Source: Arthrobacter sp. SO5 (lineage in GTDB: Bacteria > Actinomycetota > Actinomycetes > Actinomycetales > Micrococcaceae). Taken from it: a stretch of DNA of 64,000 nucleotides. The notes beneath the pieces are model-generated. The model saw only the letters and a list, made by a program, of their open reading frames with translations, searched no databases and was not told the DNA's origin. The stretch is taken from assembly GCF_020532805.1 (NCBI RefSeq), contig NZ_MQTQ01000065.1, positions 96,645 to 160,644 of the forward strand. The letters run 5' to 3'. The position numbers and the translations under genes are program-made. Positions within the stretch are counted from its first letter, which is position 1. Each line of letters opens with the position of its first letter. Of the stretch, positions 9,748-22,707 are shown in pieces.

Positions 9748-10974
9748 CTAGCGGTCCAGGACGCTCAATCCGGGGAGTTCCTTGCCTTCAAGGTACTCAA
9801 GGCTGGCGCCGCCGCCGGTGGAAATGTGCCCGAACTGGTCATCGGCGAAGCCGAGGGTCCGGACCGCAGCGGCGGAGTCGCCGCCGCCCACGACGGTGAA
9901 CGCTTCCGTCTCCGTGAGCGCCTGGGCGATGGCCCGGGTGCCGGCGGCGAAGGCGGGGAACTCGAAGACGCCCATGGGTCCGTTCCAGAACACCGTCCTG
10001 GCGCCCCTGATCCGTGCCGCGAAGGCCGCCGCCGATTCCGGACCGATGTCCAGGCCGATCCCCTGGGCTCCGAAGCTGCTGCCCTCGATGGCGTCCGCAC
10101 GGACCGTTTCGTAGTCCGCGTCCGCGGCGAACGTGCCGGCCACCACGACGTCGGTGGGAACCACGAATTCAGTCCCGGCGTCCGCAGCGCGCTTGAGATA
10201 GTCCTGGACGACCGGGATCTGGTCCGCTTCCAGCAGGCTGCCGGCCACCTTGTGGCCGGCAGCTGCGAGGAAGGTGAACAGCATGCCGCCGCCGACCAGG
10301 ATGGTGTCTGCCTTGCCGATGAGGTTCTCGATCACGGCCAGCTTGTCCGAGACCTTGGAACCGCCCAGCACCACCACGTAGGGCCGCTGGGTGTCGGTGG
10401 TGAGCTTGCGGAGCACCTCGACTTCGGTGCGGACGAGGTCGCCCTGGTAGGACGGCAGCCGGGTCGCGACGTCGTACACGCTGGCATGCCTGCGGTGCAC
10501 GGCGCCAAAGGCGTCGTCCACGAAGGCGCCGTGGGAACCGGTGAGGGCCACGAGCTCATCCGCGAACGCGCCGCGCTCGGCGTCGTCCTTGGAGGTCTCG
10601 CGGGCGTCGAAGCGCACGTTCTCCAGCACCAGGGCCTCGCCGTCCTGCAGCGCCGCAGCCGATGCCTTGGCGGAGCCGCCGACGGTGTCTTTCGCGAGGG
10701 AGACCTTGAAGGAGGCAAGCTCGGCGAGCCGCGCCACGGCGGGCGTGAGCGAGTACTTGTCCTCAGGCGCCCCCTTGGGACGGCCGAGGTGTGCTGTGAC
10801 CAGCACGCGGGCGCCGGCGTCCGTGAGCTTCGCAAGCACTGGCAGGGAGGCCTTGATGCGGCCGTCGTCAGTCACTGAAGAGCCGTCGAGCGGCACGTTC
10901 AGGTCACTTCTGACCAGAACGTACCGCCCGCGGACACCATCAGCGATCAGTTCGTCGAGGGTGTGGAATGTCAT
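9748..10974 (-). CDS. pgk: Phosphoglycerate kinase
   Basis: Transfers phosphate from 1,3-bisphosphoglycerate to ADP in glycolysis. The open frame reaches 11055, but the ATG at 10974 ([13 protein letters not shown]) lies just after the gap stop and gives a normal 408 residues. Seen: [13 protein letters not shown] near residue 20, the substrate-binding HLGRPKG near residue 62, [13 protein letters not shown] near residue 330 and the ATP-binding [10 protein letters not shown] near residue 360. The preceding AGGG site is weak, and the 10-bp gap to gap suggests translational coupling. Confidence 0.97.
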   Translation of the reverse strand: MTFHTLDELIADGVRGRYVLVRSDLNVPLDGSSVTDDGRIKASLPVLAKLTDAGARVLVTAHLGRPKGAPEDKYSLTPAVARLAELASFKVSLAKDTVGGSAKASAAALQDGEALVLENVRFDARETSKDDAERGAFADELVALTGSHGAFVDDAFGAVHRRHASVYDVATRLPSYQGDLVRTEVEVLRKLTTDTQRPYVVVLGGSKVSDKLAVIENLIGKADTILVGGGMLFTFLAAAGHKVAGSLLEADQIPVVQDYLKRAADAGTEFVVPTDVVVAGTFAADADYETVRADAIEGSSFGAQGIGLDIGPESAAAFAARIRGARTVFWNGPMGVFEFPAFAAGTRAIAQALTETEAFTVVGGGDSAAAVRTLGFADDQFGHISTGGGASLEYLEGKELPGLSVLDR

Positions 10975-10984
10975 GAGTCTTACC

Positions 10985-11998
<1,014 letters not shown>

Positions 11999-12161
11999 TC
12001 AGTCTCCTTGGTGCTCTTGCAAGCACGACTAGTTGAGAAGGCGCTCAAGCCAACTAACAGATCCCGCACGCCATTGGGCAGAGATGATTTACAGATCGGA
12101 GGGCGACCAGCCACATTGCTGAAGGCTAGCCGCCTTCCGTGACCCATCTTACGTTTATGTT

Positions 12162-12191
12162 GGCCGGACCCCGCAATTGCGGGGTCCGGCC
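12162..12191. terminator. Perfect 30-bp palindrome between sodA and gap
   Basis: A fully self-complementary 30-bp sequence (13-bp stem, central AATT) about 90 bp past the sodA stop and 167 bp before the gap start. It most likely acts as the sodA transcription terminator, although the minus strand continues AACATAAACG rather than with a T run. The rest of the 285-bp gap (11996-12280) holds the gap leader with its AAGGAG site; I see no clear promoter boxes. Confidence 0.5.
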
Positions 12192-12280
12192 GTCCGCGAT
12201 GCGGGCCAAACGGCGCGGGTTATGAACTTTGTTACATTTTTGCCCGGTGCATCACGCAGCGGGCACGCAAGCCGGGCTGC

Positions 12281-12904
12281 CTAGAGGGTGATGAGTCCGG
12301 TGGCGTTTTTACGCGCCGCCTCGAAACGCCGGGCGACGTCGGCCCAGTTGACGATGTTCCAGAACGCCTTGACGTAGTCGGCCTTGACGTTGACGTAGTC
12401 CAGGTAGAAGGCGTGCTCCCACATGTCCAGCATCAGCAGCGGGGTGGTGCCCACGGCGACGTTGCCCTGCTGGTCGTAGAGCTGCTCAATGACCAGGTTG
12501 CCGCCGATCGGCTCGTAGGCCAGGAAGGCCCAGCCGGAGCCCTGCAGGGCCAGGGCGGCCGCGCTGAAGTGCGCGCGGAAGGCATCGAAAGAGCCGAAGG
12601 CGTCGTCGATCGCTGCCGCGAGTTCGCCCTCGGGCTTGTCGCCGCCGTCCGGGGAGAGGTTCTTCCAGAACACGGAGTGGTTGATGTGCCCGCCGGTGTG
12701 GAACGCGAGGTCCTTGGAGAGACGGTTGATGTTGGCGAAGTCGCCCTTCCCGCGCGCCTCGGCGAGCTGGGCGAGGGCGTTGTTGGCCCCGGCCACGTAC
12801 GCAGCGTGGTGCTTGCTGTGGTGCAGCTCCATGATCCGTGCGGAAATGTGCGGCTCCAGCGCTGCATAGTCATAGCTGAGGTCTGGCAGTACGTACTCGG
12901 TCAC
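12281..12904 (-). CDS. sodA: Superoxide dismutase, Mn/Fe family
   Basis: Converts superoxide to oxygen and hydrogen peroxide. The 207-residue product has all four metal ligands in context: [12 protein letters not shown] near residue 28, [11 protein letters not shown] near residue 80 and [11 protein letters not shown] near residue 165 (Asp and His). The GTG at 12904 is preferred over upstream starts because GGAGGA precedes it by 4 bases and the product then begins at the normal family position. Mn or Fe preference cannot be decided safely; Mn is usual for actinobacteria. It is a single gene placed between whiA and gap, which are normally adjacent. Confidence 0.95.
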   Translation of the reverse strand: MTEYVLPDLSYDYAALEPHISARIMELHHSKHHAAYVAGANNALAQLAEARGKGDFANINRLSKDLAFHTGGHINHSVFWKNLSPDGGDKPEGELAAAIDDAFGSFDAFRAHFSAAALALQGSGWAFLAYEPIGGNLVIEQLYDQQGNVAVGTTPLLMLDMWEHAFYLDYVNVKADYVKAFWNIVNWADVARRFEAARKNATGLITL

Positions 12905-13076
12905 AAAATCCTCCAATGTCGTGGACAGGTTGTCCGGTTGGTAACTCTCGGATTGTGCATCCGGATGGGTTGGCACCCGGAAGTCTCTGGATCGGGATCC
13001 ATTGCGCATAGCCGCCGGTGGCCCTGAGGTATTCCCCGCCGCCGGATCCGATTCTTCCCGGTGATCCCGGGGACGG

Positions 13077-14057
13077 CTACTCGTCCAGCATTTCCGCCGT
13101 GACATTGGCCTCCGTGCCGGGGATGCCGAGGTCCTGGGCCTTCTTGTCCGCCATGGCGAGCAGCCGGCGGATCCGCCCGGCGATGGCGTCCTTGGTCATG
13201 ACCGGATCGGCGAGGCGACCGAGTTCGTCCAGGCTCGCCTGCTTATGGGCCACCCGGAGCTCGCCGGCGTACTTGAGATGGTCCGGGACGTCGTCGCCGA
13301 GGATCTCCAGGGCGCGGTCCACCCGGGCGCCGGCGGCGACGGCGGCCTGCGCGGAACGGCGAAGGTTGGCGTCGTCGAAGTTGGCCAGCCGGTTCGCGGT
13401 GGCACGGACTTCCTTGCGCATGCGCCGCTCCTCCCAGACCATGAGCGCGTCGTGGGCACCCATCCGGGTGAGCAGCGCGGCGATCGTATCGCCGTCGCGG
13501 ATCACCACGCGGTCCACTCCCCGGACCTCGCGAGCCTTGGCCTGGATGCCGAGGCGGCGGGCCGCACCGACCAGGGCCAGGGCGGACTCGGGACCCGGGC
13601 AGGTGACCTCCATAGCGGAGGACCGGCCCGGCTCGGTCAGCGAGCCGTGCGCCAGGAACGCCCCTCGCCAGACGGCCTCGGCGTCGGCGGCGGAGCCGTT
13701 CACCACCACTGAGGGGAGGCCGCGGACCGGGCGTCCCCGGGCGTCGAGCAGGCCGGTCTGGCGGGCTAGGGCCTCGCCGTCGCGCACCACCCGGACCACG
13801 TAGCGGCTGCCGCGGCGCAGCCCGCCGCCGGAGACGACGATGATCTCGCTCTGGTGCCCGTAGACCTCGGCGATGGCGGCCCGGAGCCGCCGCGCGGTGG
13901 AGGCGAGGTCGACTTCGGCCTCGATCACGATCCGGCCCGAGATGATGTGCAGTCCGCCGGCGAAGCGGAGCATGGCGGAGACTTCAGCCTTGCGGACCGA
14001 GGACTTCTTGATGTCCAGCCGGGACAGTTCTTCCTTGACTGATGCTGTCAGTGCCAT
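13077..14057 (-). CDS. whiA: Sporulation/cell-division regulator WhiA
   Basis: DNA-binding protein with an N-terminal LAGLIDADG-like domain and a C-terminal helix-turn-helix, found in nearly all Gram-positive bacteria; in Streptomyces it activates sporulation septation genes. The 326-residue length is normal. Seen: [14 protein letters not shown] at the start, [14 protein letters not shown] [12 protein letters not shown] near residue 30, and a C-terminal region with [19 protein letters not shown] matching the DNA-binding helices. AGGAAAGG precedes the ATG. It lies directly downstream of yvcK (10-bp gap). Confidence 0.95.
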   Translation of the reverse strand: MALTASVKEELSRLDIKKSSVRKAEVSAMLRFAGGLHIISGRIVIEAEVDLASTARRLRAAIAEVYGHQSEIIVVSGGGLRRGSRYVVRVVRDGEALARQTGLLDARGRPVRGLPSVVVNGSAADAEAVWRGAFLAHGSLTEPGRSSAMEVTCPGPESALALVGAARRLGIQAKAREVRGVDRVVIRDGDTIAALLTRMGAHDALMVWEERRMRKEVRATANRLANFDDANLRRSAQAAVAAGARVDRALEILGDDVPDHLKYAGELRVAHKQASLDELGRLADPVMTKDAIAGRIRRLLAMADKKAQDLGIPGTEANVTAEMLDE

Positions 14058-14067
14058 GGCACCTTTC

Positions 14068-15087
14068 CTACCTGTTCCCGAAAATGTCGTGGTACGCCGT
14101 TGCCAGACGCAGCGGGTCGTGGATCGGCCGGCGGCTCGACGCCCCCACTTTACCCAAGACCACCTCGGCTCCGAGCATCGCGGCGGCCGCTTCGAAGTCC
14201 GGGAGGTCCGGTACCGAGGCGGGGTCGGCGAGGACGACGTCGATCGTGAAGCCCGGCGCGTACTCCCGCAGCACCCGCAGATGGTCCGCGGCGGACATGC
14301 CCAGGGTCTCCTTCGTGTCCGTGGCGAGGTTCATGGTGAGGCAGCGCCGGGCGGCCGTGCTGCAGAGCGCTTCCCGCATCTCCGGGAGCAGCAGGTGCGG
14401 CAGCACGGAGGTGTACCAGGAGCCCGGGCCCAGGATCACCCAGTCGGCCAGTTCGATCGCCGTCAGCGCCTCGATGCAGGCGGGGGCGTCCTCCGGCAGC
14501 AGCCGGACGTGTTCCAGGGAACCGGCGACGGCGCATTTCGCCTGGCCGGTGAGGGTCTGCAGTTCGCTGCTGCCGTCAGGTGCGGTGACCCGGACCTGCC
14601 CTTCAATGGTGAGCGGGATGCTGGACATCGGCAGGACCTCGCCGCGGGCGCCCAGGAGCGCGCCCGCCCATTTGAGGCCTGCCACGGTGTCGCCCAGGAG
14701 CTCCCAGAGCGTGACGATCAGCAGGTTGCCCATGGCGTGCTCGTCGAGGGAGCCGCCGCGGCCCTTGCCGGGCGCGAAGCGGTGCTGCATGACGTCGCGC
14801 CAGGTCCGGCCCCAATCCGTGTCGTCACACAGCGCGGACAACGCCATGCGCAGGTCCCCCGGCGGCAGGACGCCGTATTCCTCGCGGAGCCGGCCGGAGG
14901 AGCCGCCGTCGTCCGCGACGGTGACGATGGCGGTCAGCTCGGAGGTGAGCAGGCGCAGGGCGGACAGTGAGGCGGAGAGGCCGTGGCCGCCGCCGAGCGC
15001 GACGACGGAGGGGCCCTTGTCCTGCTGGCTGGCGAACGCCGCACTGGCGGGCGGGACGAGGGGCAGCGGCCCGGTGAGCAGTGCCAT
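14068..15087 (-). CDS. yvcK: YvcK-type protein (gluconeogenesis factor, CofD-like fold)
   Basis: Member of the YvcK/CofD-like family, which affects central carbon flux and cell-wall processes in Gram-positives and binds UDP-sugars; the exact role here is not shown by sequence. The 339-residue product shows [18 protein letters not shown] near residue 28, [14 protein letters not shown] near residue 58 and the [14 protein letters not shown] loop near residue 225. Its ATG overlaps the rapZ stop by one base (TAATG), so the two are translated together. Confidence 0.93.
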   Translation of the reverse strand: MALLTGPLPLVPPASAAFASQQDKGPSVVALGGGHGLSASLSALRLLTSELTAIVTVADDGGSSGRLREEYGVLPPGDLRMALSALCDDTDWGRTWRDVMQHRFAPGKGRGGSLDEHAMGNLLIVTLWELLGDTVAGLKWAGALLGARGEVLPMSSIPLTIEGQVRVTAPDGSSELQTLTGQAKCAVAGSLEHVRLLPEDAPACIEALTAIELADWVILGPGSWYTSVLPHLLLPEMREALCSTAARRCLTMNLATDTKETLGMSAADHLRVLREYAPGFTIDVVLADPASVPDLPDFEAAAAMLGAEVVLGKVGASSRRPIHDPLRLATAYHDIFGNR

Positions 15088-16010
15088 TATTCCCGGCCCA
15101 GGTCCCGGTGAGTGGTGGTTACGGTGACTCGCGGATACTGGGCGAGCCGGCGGGAGAGTTCGACGGCGACGGCCACTGAGCGGTGCTTGCCGCCGGTGCA
15201 GCCGACGGCGATGGTCGCGTAGTGCTTGTTCTCGCGCCGATAGCCGTCCAGTACCGGTTCGAGGGCCAGGACGTAGCGCTCGACAAAGTTGCTGACGCCC
15301 TGGGCCTCAAGCACGTAGTCGCTGACGTCCTTGTCCAGGCCGGTGTGGGGACGCAGTGCCGGAACCCAGTGCGGGTTGGGAATGAAGCGGGCGTCCGCGA
15401 CGAAGTTCGCGTCCACCGGAAGGCCGTATTTGAAGCCGAAGCTCATGACGTTCAGCCTGAGCGCCACGGGCCCGGTTTCGCTGAACAGTTCGGTGATGGC
15501 GGTGGCGAGGCCGTGGACGTTCAGGGCCGACGTGTCGAGCACGATGTCGGCGGAAGTGCGGAGTTCGTGCAGCAGTTCGCGTTCCGCGGCGATGCCGTCG
15601 AGGATCCGGCCGCCGCCCTGCAGCGGGTGGGGGCGCCGGCCCTGTTCGAAGCGGCGGACCAGCACGTCGTCGTTCGCGTCGAGGAACAGCACCCGGAATC
15701 CGACGCCGCTGGCCTCGAGGTTGCGCAGGGCGGCGCGGATGTCGGCGAACAGTTCCTTGCTGCGGACATCCATCACGACGGCCAACTTGGAGATGGAGCC
15801 CGGTGCGTGGGACACGATCTCCGCAAGCGTGCCGAGCATCTGCGGCGGGAGGTTTTCCACGACGTACCAGCCGTGGTCCTCCAGGGCATCCGCCGCTGTG
15901 CTCCGGCCGGCGCCCGACATGCCGGTCACGACGAGCAGCTCCGCCTCAACGGGTTTGACGGGCGTCATGCCGTCCGTATCCGCGCCGGATCCTGCCGTCG
16001 AGTCTGCCAT
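15087..16010 (-). CDS. rapZ: RNase adapter protein RapZ (nucleotide-binding)
   Basis: P-loop protein of the RapZ/YvcJ family. In enterobacteria it controls glmZ RNA decay; in actinobacteria the role is less clear. The 307-residue product shows a Walker A loop TGMSGAGRST near residue 30, VVENLPP soon after, RPHPLQGG near residue 130 and the conserved C-terminal VGCTGGKHRSVAVAVEL near residue 270. It lies between uvrC and yvcK as in most actinobacteria. Alternative ATG at residue 15 cannot be excluded. Confidence 0.93.
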   Translation of the reverse strand: MADSTAGSGADTDGMTPVKPVEAELLVVTGMSGAGRSTAADALEDHGWYVVENLPPQMLGTLAEIVSHAPGSISKLAVVMDVRSKELFADIRAALRNLEASGVGFRVLFLDANDDVLVRRFEQGRRPHPLQGGGRILDGIAAERELLHELRTSADIVLDTSALNVHGLATAITELFSETGPVALRLNVMSFGFKYGLPVDANFVADARFIPNPHWVPALRPHTGLDKDVSDYVLEAQGVSNFVERYVLALEPVLDGYRRENKHYATIAVGCTGGKHRSVAVAVELSRRLAQYPRVTVTTTHRDLGRE

Positions 16011-16146
16011 CAGTGAAGCCCCATTCTGGTGTGCGATTCTGTACTGTCCCTGCGTGTGTCCTGCCGGGATTCCGCCGCGCGGTGCGTCCTGCCCCCGCGC
16101 GTGCCGTTTCCCAAGTCCTTACCCTAGCCAAGTTTGCCGGAGCTAG

Positions 16147-18156
16147 CTAAGTTTCGAGGATTTCACCGGTGGTCATGTTGATGGCGGGCACAGTGGCGGC
16201 GCCATCGCCGTCGTCGGAGTTGAAGTGCCGGACGATCGCGGCAGCCAGCGACGGTCCGATCCCCTTGGCACCGGTGAGCTCCTCAGCCGTGGCCGCCTTG
16301 ATGCTCTTGACCGAGCCGAACTCGGCCAGCAGCGCTTTGCGCTTGGAGTCACCGAGCCCGGGCACGCCGTCAAGGGCGGACACGGTCATGGCCTTGCCGC
16401 GCTTCTGCCGGTGGAAGGAGATGGCGAAGCGGTGGGCCTCGTCGCGGATGCGCTGCAGCAGGTACAGGCCGGCGGAGGCGCGCGGGAGGATGACGGGGAA
16501 GTCGCTGTCCGGCAGCCAGACCTCCTCGAGCCGTTTGGCCAGGCCCACGACGTAGACGTCTTCGATGCCGAGTTCGGCCAGGGCCCGCGCCGCGGCGTTC
16601 ACCTGGGGCTTGCCGCCGTCGACCACCACGAGGTTCGGCGGGTAGGCGAACTTACTCCGGGGCGCGGGCGTCGTGGTGTCCGCTACCGCCACCGCCGCGG
16701 CGGCCTCCAGCGAGGCCTGGTGCCCGGGTTTCCGGGCCGCTTCCGCCAACCCGGCCTGCTCCTGGAGGTAGTTCCGGAAGCGTCGGGTCAGGACGTCATG
16801 CATGGCGGCCGTGTCGTCGTTCGCGGCGGCGCCGGTGACGGAGAACTTCCGGTAGTCGGATTTCTTCGGCAGCCCGTCCTCGACCACCACCATGGAACCG
16901 ACCACATTCGTGCCCTGGACGTGGGAGATGTCGAAGCATTCGATCCGCATCAGCGCGACCGGCAACTCCAGCGCCTCCTGGAGTTCCTGGAGGGCCTGGG
17001 ACCTCAACGTCAGGTCGCCGGCGCGCCGGGACTTGTGCAGCTTCAGGGCGTGTTCGGCGTTCTCCCGGACGGTGGACAGCAGGGCGGCCTTGTCGCCGCG
17101 CTGCGGGACGCGGATATCCACCCGGGCTCCGCGCAGCCCGCTCAGCCATTCCGCGAGCTCGGGGGCGTTGCTGGGTTCGGCCGGGACCAGGACTTCGCGG
17201 GGCAGCCGGCCCTGGATTCCGGCCTCGTCCCCGTAGACCTGCTGGAGAAGGTGCTCCACCAGGTCCGGGGTGGTGGAATCCTCGACCTTTTCCACCACCC
17301 AGCCGCGCTGGCCTCGGATGCGGCCGCCGCGGACGTGGAAGACCTGCACCGCGGCTTCGAGCTCGTCCTCGTGCAGGGCAAAGACGTCGGCGTCGGTGCC
17401 CTCGGCCAGGACCACGGCGTTGCGTTCGAAGACCTTCTTCAGCGCGACGATGTCGTCGCGGATCCGGGCAGCCCGCTCGTAGTCCAGCTCTGCGACGGCG
17501 GCGGCCATGTCTTTTTCCAGCCTCGCGACGAACGGCTTGGCTTCGCCGCCCATGAAGGTGCAGAAGTCCTCCGCCAGTGCACGGTGGTCCTCCGCCGAGA
17601 TGCGGCTGACGCAAGGCGCCGCGCACTTGTCGATGTAGCCCAGCAGACAGGGCCGCCCGCTGGCCTCCGCCCGCTTCAGGACACCGGCGCTGCAGCTGCG
17701 GACCGGAAAGACACGCAGGAGGGTGTCCATGGTGTCGCGGATGGCGCCGGCCGTGAACGGGCCGAAGTAGCGGGTGCCTTTGCGCCGCTCCCCGCGCAGG
17801 ACCTGGACGCGGGGGTACTTCTCCGCCATGGTCACAGCGAGGTACGGGTAGCTTTTGTCGTCCCGGAACATCACGTTGAAACGGGGTTTGAACTCTTTGA
17901 TCCAGGTGTACTCGAGCTGGAGGGACTCCAGTTCGCTGCCGACGACCGTCCATTCGACGCTGCTGGCGGTGTGGACCATCGCAAACGTCTTGGGCAGCAG
18001 GCCGCCGGGGTTCGCGAAGTAGGAGTTCAGCCGGGATCGTAGGTTCTTGGCCTTGCCGACGTAGATGACCTGGCCGTGCGGGTCGCGGAAGCGGTACACG
18101 CCCGGATTGGTCGGAATCTCACCCGTCTGGGGTCGGTAACTCGCTGGATCTGCCAC
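16147..18156 (-). CDS. uvrC: UvrABC system protein C
   Basis: Endonuclease that makes both incisions during nucleotide excision repair with UvrA and UvrB. The 669-residue product shows the N-terminal GIY-YIG domain ([25 protein letters not shown], of which GVYRF and IYVGK are the catalytic core), a UvrB-contact UVR region near residue 205, the RNase H-like domain with [12 protein letters not shown] near residue 420 and VVDGGKPQ near residue 510, and a C-terminal helix-hairpin-helix region. Starts with GTG at 18156. uvrA and uvrB are elsewhere in this window, so all three subunits are within about 20 kb. Confidence 0.96.
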   Translation of the reverse strand: MADPASYRPQTGEIPTNPGVYRFRDPHGQVIYVGKAKNLRSRLNSYFANPGGLLPKTFAMVHTASSVEWTVVGSELESLQLEYTWIKEFKPRFNVMFRDDKSYPYLAVTMAEKYPRVQVLRGERRKGTRYFGPFTAGAIRDTMDTLLRVFPVRSCSAGVLKRAEASGRPCLLGYIDKCAAPCVSRISAEDHRALAEDFCTFMGGEAKPFVARLEKDMAAAVAELDYERAARIRDDIVALKKVFERNAVVLAEGTDADVFALHEDELEAAVQVFHVRGGRIRGQRGWVVEKVEDSTTPDLVEHLLQQVYGDEAGIQGRLPREVLVPAEPSNAPELAEWLSGLRGARVDIRVPQRGDKAALLSTVRENAEHALKLHKSRRAGDLTLRSQALQELQEALELPVALMRIECFDISHVQGTNVVGSMVVVEDGLPKKSDYRKFSVTGAAANDDTAAMHDVLTRRFRNYLQEQAGLAEAARKPGHQASLEAAAAVAVADTTTPAPRSKFAYPPNLVVVDGGKPQVNAAARALAELGIEDVYVVGLAKRLEEVWLPDSDFPVILPRASAGLYLLQRIRDEAHRFAISFHRQKRGKAMTVSALDGVPGLGDSKRKALLAEFGSVKSIKAATAEELTGAKGIGPSLAAAIVRHFNSDDGDGAATVPAINMTTGEILET

Positions 18157-18184
18157 AGTTCAAGTCTACTGAGCCGCCGGGGGT

Positions 18185-18201
18185 GGGCCGGACACCGGCC
18201 C
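18185..18201 (-). terminator. Short hairpin after the plsC-like gene
   Basis: GGGCCGG and CCGGCCC flank a 3-base loop about 45 bp downstream of the acyltransferase stop. Stem of 7 GC pairs without a T run; a possible terminator between plsC and the uvrC transcript. Confidence 0.3.
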
Positions 18202-18244
18202 GGTCACGGGACCCGTCACGGGGCCGCAGGGCACCCCGTCCGGG

Positions 18245-18913
18245 TTACTCGACGGCCTTGCTCTGGTTGTAGCTGGTGGAGCGTTCCTGGCCGCTCAGCT
18301 CCGCGATCGCATCCATGATGCGGTCAGTGACGTGGCGTCGTGCCGGGAGTGAATGATCCGGTCCGGTCTTCTCGAAGTAGAGCGGCTGGCCCACCTTCAG
18401 CGTGAAGTGCTGCGGCTTGACCGACTTGCTGTCCGCCGGCTGCAGGTGCTCGGTGCCGATCAGGCCGACCGGTATGACCGGGGCGCCCGTCGTCAGGGCA
18501 AGCCAGCCGACGCCGGTGCGGCCGCGGTAAAGGATGCCGTCGCGGGAGCGGGTGCCCTCCGGGTAGATACCCACGCCTTTGCCGGAATCCAGGATTTCCA
18601 GCAGGGTCTTGAGCGCCTGCACACTGGCAGCCTGCTCACCGCGCTCCACCGGGATGGAGCCCACCGCTTCGAAGAAGGACTTCATGACCCTGCCCTTGAC
18701 GCCGGCGGTGGTGAAGTACTCGGCTTTGGCGAAGAACGCGACGGGCCGGGGCATCAGGGCCTGGACGATCACACTGTCCAGGAAGGAGAGGTGGTTGGGT
18801 GCCACGATGAACGGGCCCGTCTTGGGCACGTTCTCGAGTCCGATGACTGTGGGGCGGCACGTCGAGGTGACCAGCCCGCGGGTGGTCCAGCGGATTGCGT
18901 CAAACATTGCCAT
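18245..18913 (-). CDS. 1-acyl-sn-glycerol-3-phosphate acyltransferase-like protein
   Basis: PlsC-family enzyme that would acylate lysophosphatidic acid at the membrane in phospholipid synthesis. The 222-residue product shows the catalytic NHLSFLD (H-x4-D type motif) near residue 40, FFAKAEYF near residue 60 and the substrate-binding YPEGTRSRDG near residue 118, the standard blocks of the family. ATG at 18913 follows GAGGTG. Substrate specificity cannot be read from sequence. It stands alone between uvrC and uvrA on the same strand. Confidence 0.88.
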   Translation of the reverse strand: MAMFDAIRWTTRGLVTSTCRPTVIGLENVPKTGPFIVAPNHLSFLDSVIVQALMPRPVAFFAKAEYFTTAGVKGRVMKSFFEAVGSIPVERGEQAASVQALKTLLEILDSGKGVGIYPEGTRSRDGILYRGRTGVGWLALTTGAPVIPVGLIGTEHLQPADSKSVKPQHFTLKVGQPLYFEKTGPDHSLPARRHVTDRIMDAIAELSGQERSTSYNQSKAVE

Positions 18914-18930
18914 GGGCGTGCACCTCTTTC

Positions 18931-18975
18931 GGGGTCATCGGAGTCTTCAGGGTCATCGGGGTCATCGGGGTCTTC
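18931..18975. repeat. Tandem 9-bp repeat upstream of the plsC-like gene
   Basis: Five consecutive 9-bp units of the type GGGGTCATC / GGGGTCTTC lie 18 bp before the acyltransferase start, within the 295-bp gap 18914-19208. Apart from this and the 23-bp repeat at 19176 I see no gene in the gap. Confidence 0.75.
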
Positions 18976-19175
18976 AGGGCCGGGGTCAGCGCCGCGATTC
19001 CGTCCGCTCTCCCCTGCGACGGATCGACAAGAGTGCCGTTTGGGTCGAGGATCACGGGCACTGTTGTATGCGTCACCGGCTTAGTTTCTCACGAGTGCAC
19101 CAGTGCCAGAAAACCTGCATTCCCCGCACGGAATACTTCAGCGGATCCTGCCCCCCGGCACGCCCGCCGGATCGC

Positions 19176-19208
19176 CCCGCCGGCGTCAGGCCGGCACACC
19201 CGCCGGCG

Positions 19209-19215
<7 letters not shown>
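19176..19215. repeat. 23-bp direct repeat spanning the uvrA stop codon
   Basis: The sequence CCCGCCGGCGTCAGGCC occurs at 19176 and again at 19199, a period of 23 bp. The second copy includes the last codons and stop of uvrA, so the first is a duplicated gene end in the 3' region. Confidence 0.7.
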
Positions 19216-22226
<3,011 letters not shown>

Positions 22227-22240
22227 GCTACCAATGCTAA

Positions 22241-22256
22241 TCGAAAACTTCTTCGA
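22241..22256 (-). promoter_or_regulatory. Degenerate LexA (SOS) box before uvrA
   Basis: The minus strand reads TCGAAGAAGTTTTCGA, which fits the actinobacterial SOS box TCGAAC-N4-GTTCGA in length and symmetry, matching 10 of 12 fixed positions. uvrA is an SOS gene in many bacteria, which supports the call; the two inner mismatches lower it. Confidence 0.5.
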
Positions 22257-22314
22257 AGATCCATTCCCCGCTGTGTCCCGCGCCCCGGCAAGCCCCCCAT
22301 GTGTTAAGGGCGCA

Positions 22315-22707
22315 CTACTCGCGGTCGTACGCGGCGGCGAGGAGCTGGACGGCTTCGGCGAAGCTCGCGCCCTGGGCTTTCGCCGCGGCGGCGAAGCCGG
22401 CCGCGGATCCGGACAGCGAGCTCCAGGCCGCGTCCCGGGCGCACACCACCGTCCCGTTCCGGCCCCGCGTCAGGACGACGCCGGCGGCCTCGAGTTCCTT
22501 GTAGGCCCGCGCCACCGTGTGCGGCGCGACGCCCAGTTCGGCGGCGAGGCTCCGGACCGCCGGGAGCCTCGTGCCTGGTGCCAGGGTCCCGTCGTCGGCG
22601 CGTTCGATGATGTTGAGCCGGAGCTGTTCAAACAGGGGCACCGAGCTGGCCGGATTGGGCCGCCAGCCACCCGGGAAAGGGTTCAGTGCGGACTCTGCCG
22701 GGCTCAC
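22315..22707 (-). CDS. GntR-family transcriptional regulator (YtrA-like)
   Basis: Short GntR regulator of 130 residues: the winged helix-turn-helix ([16 protein letters not shown], then [26 protein letters not shown] near residues 50-75, with [13 protein letters not shown] as the wing) followed by only about 45 residues, which is the YtrA subfamily layout. YtrA-type regulators usually control a linked ABC transporter, and this start overlaps the stop of the ABC gene before it by 4 bp, so the exporter pair and regulator form one transcript. No ligand can be inferred. Confidence 0.88.
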   Translation of the reverse strand: MSPAESALNPFPGGWRPNPASSVPLFEQLRLNIIERADDGTLAPGTRLPAVRSLAAELGVAPHTVARAYKELEAAGVVLTRGRNGTVVCARDAAWSSLSGSAAGFAAAAKAQGASFAEAVQLLAAAYDRE

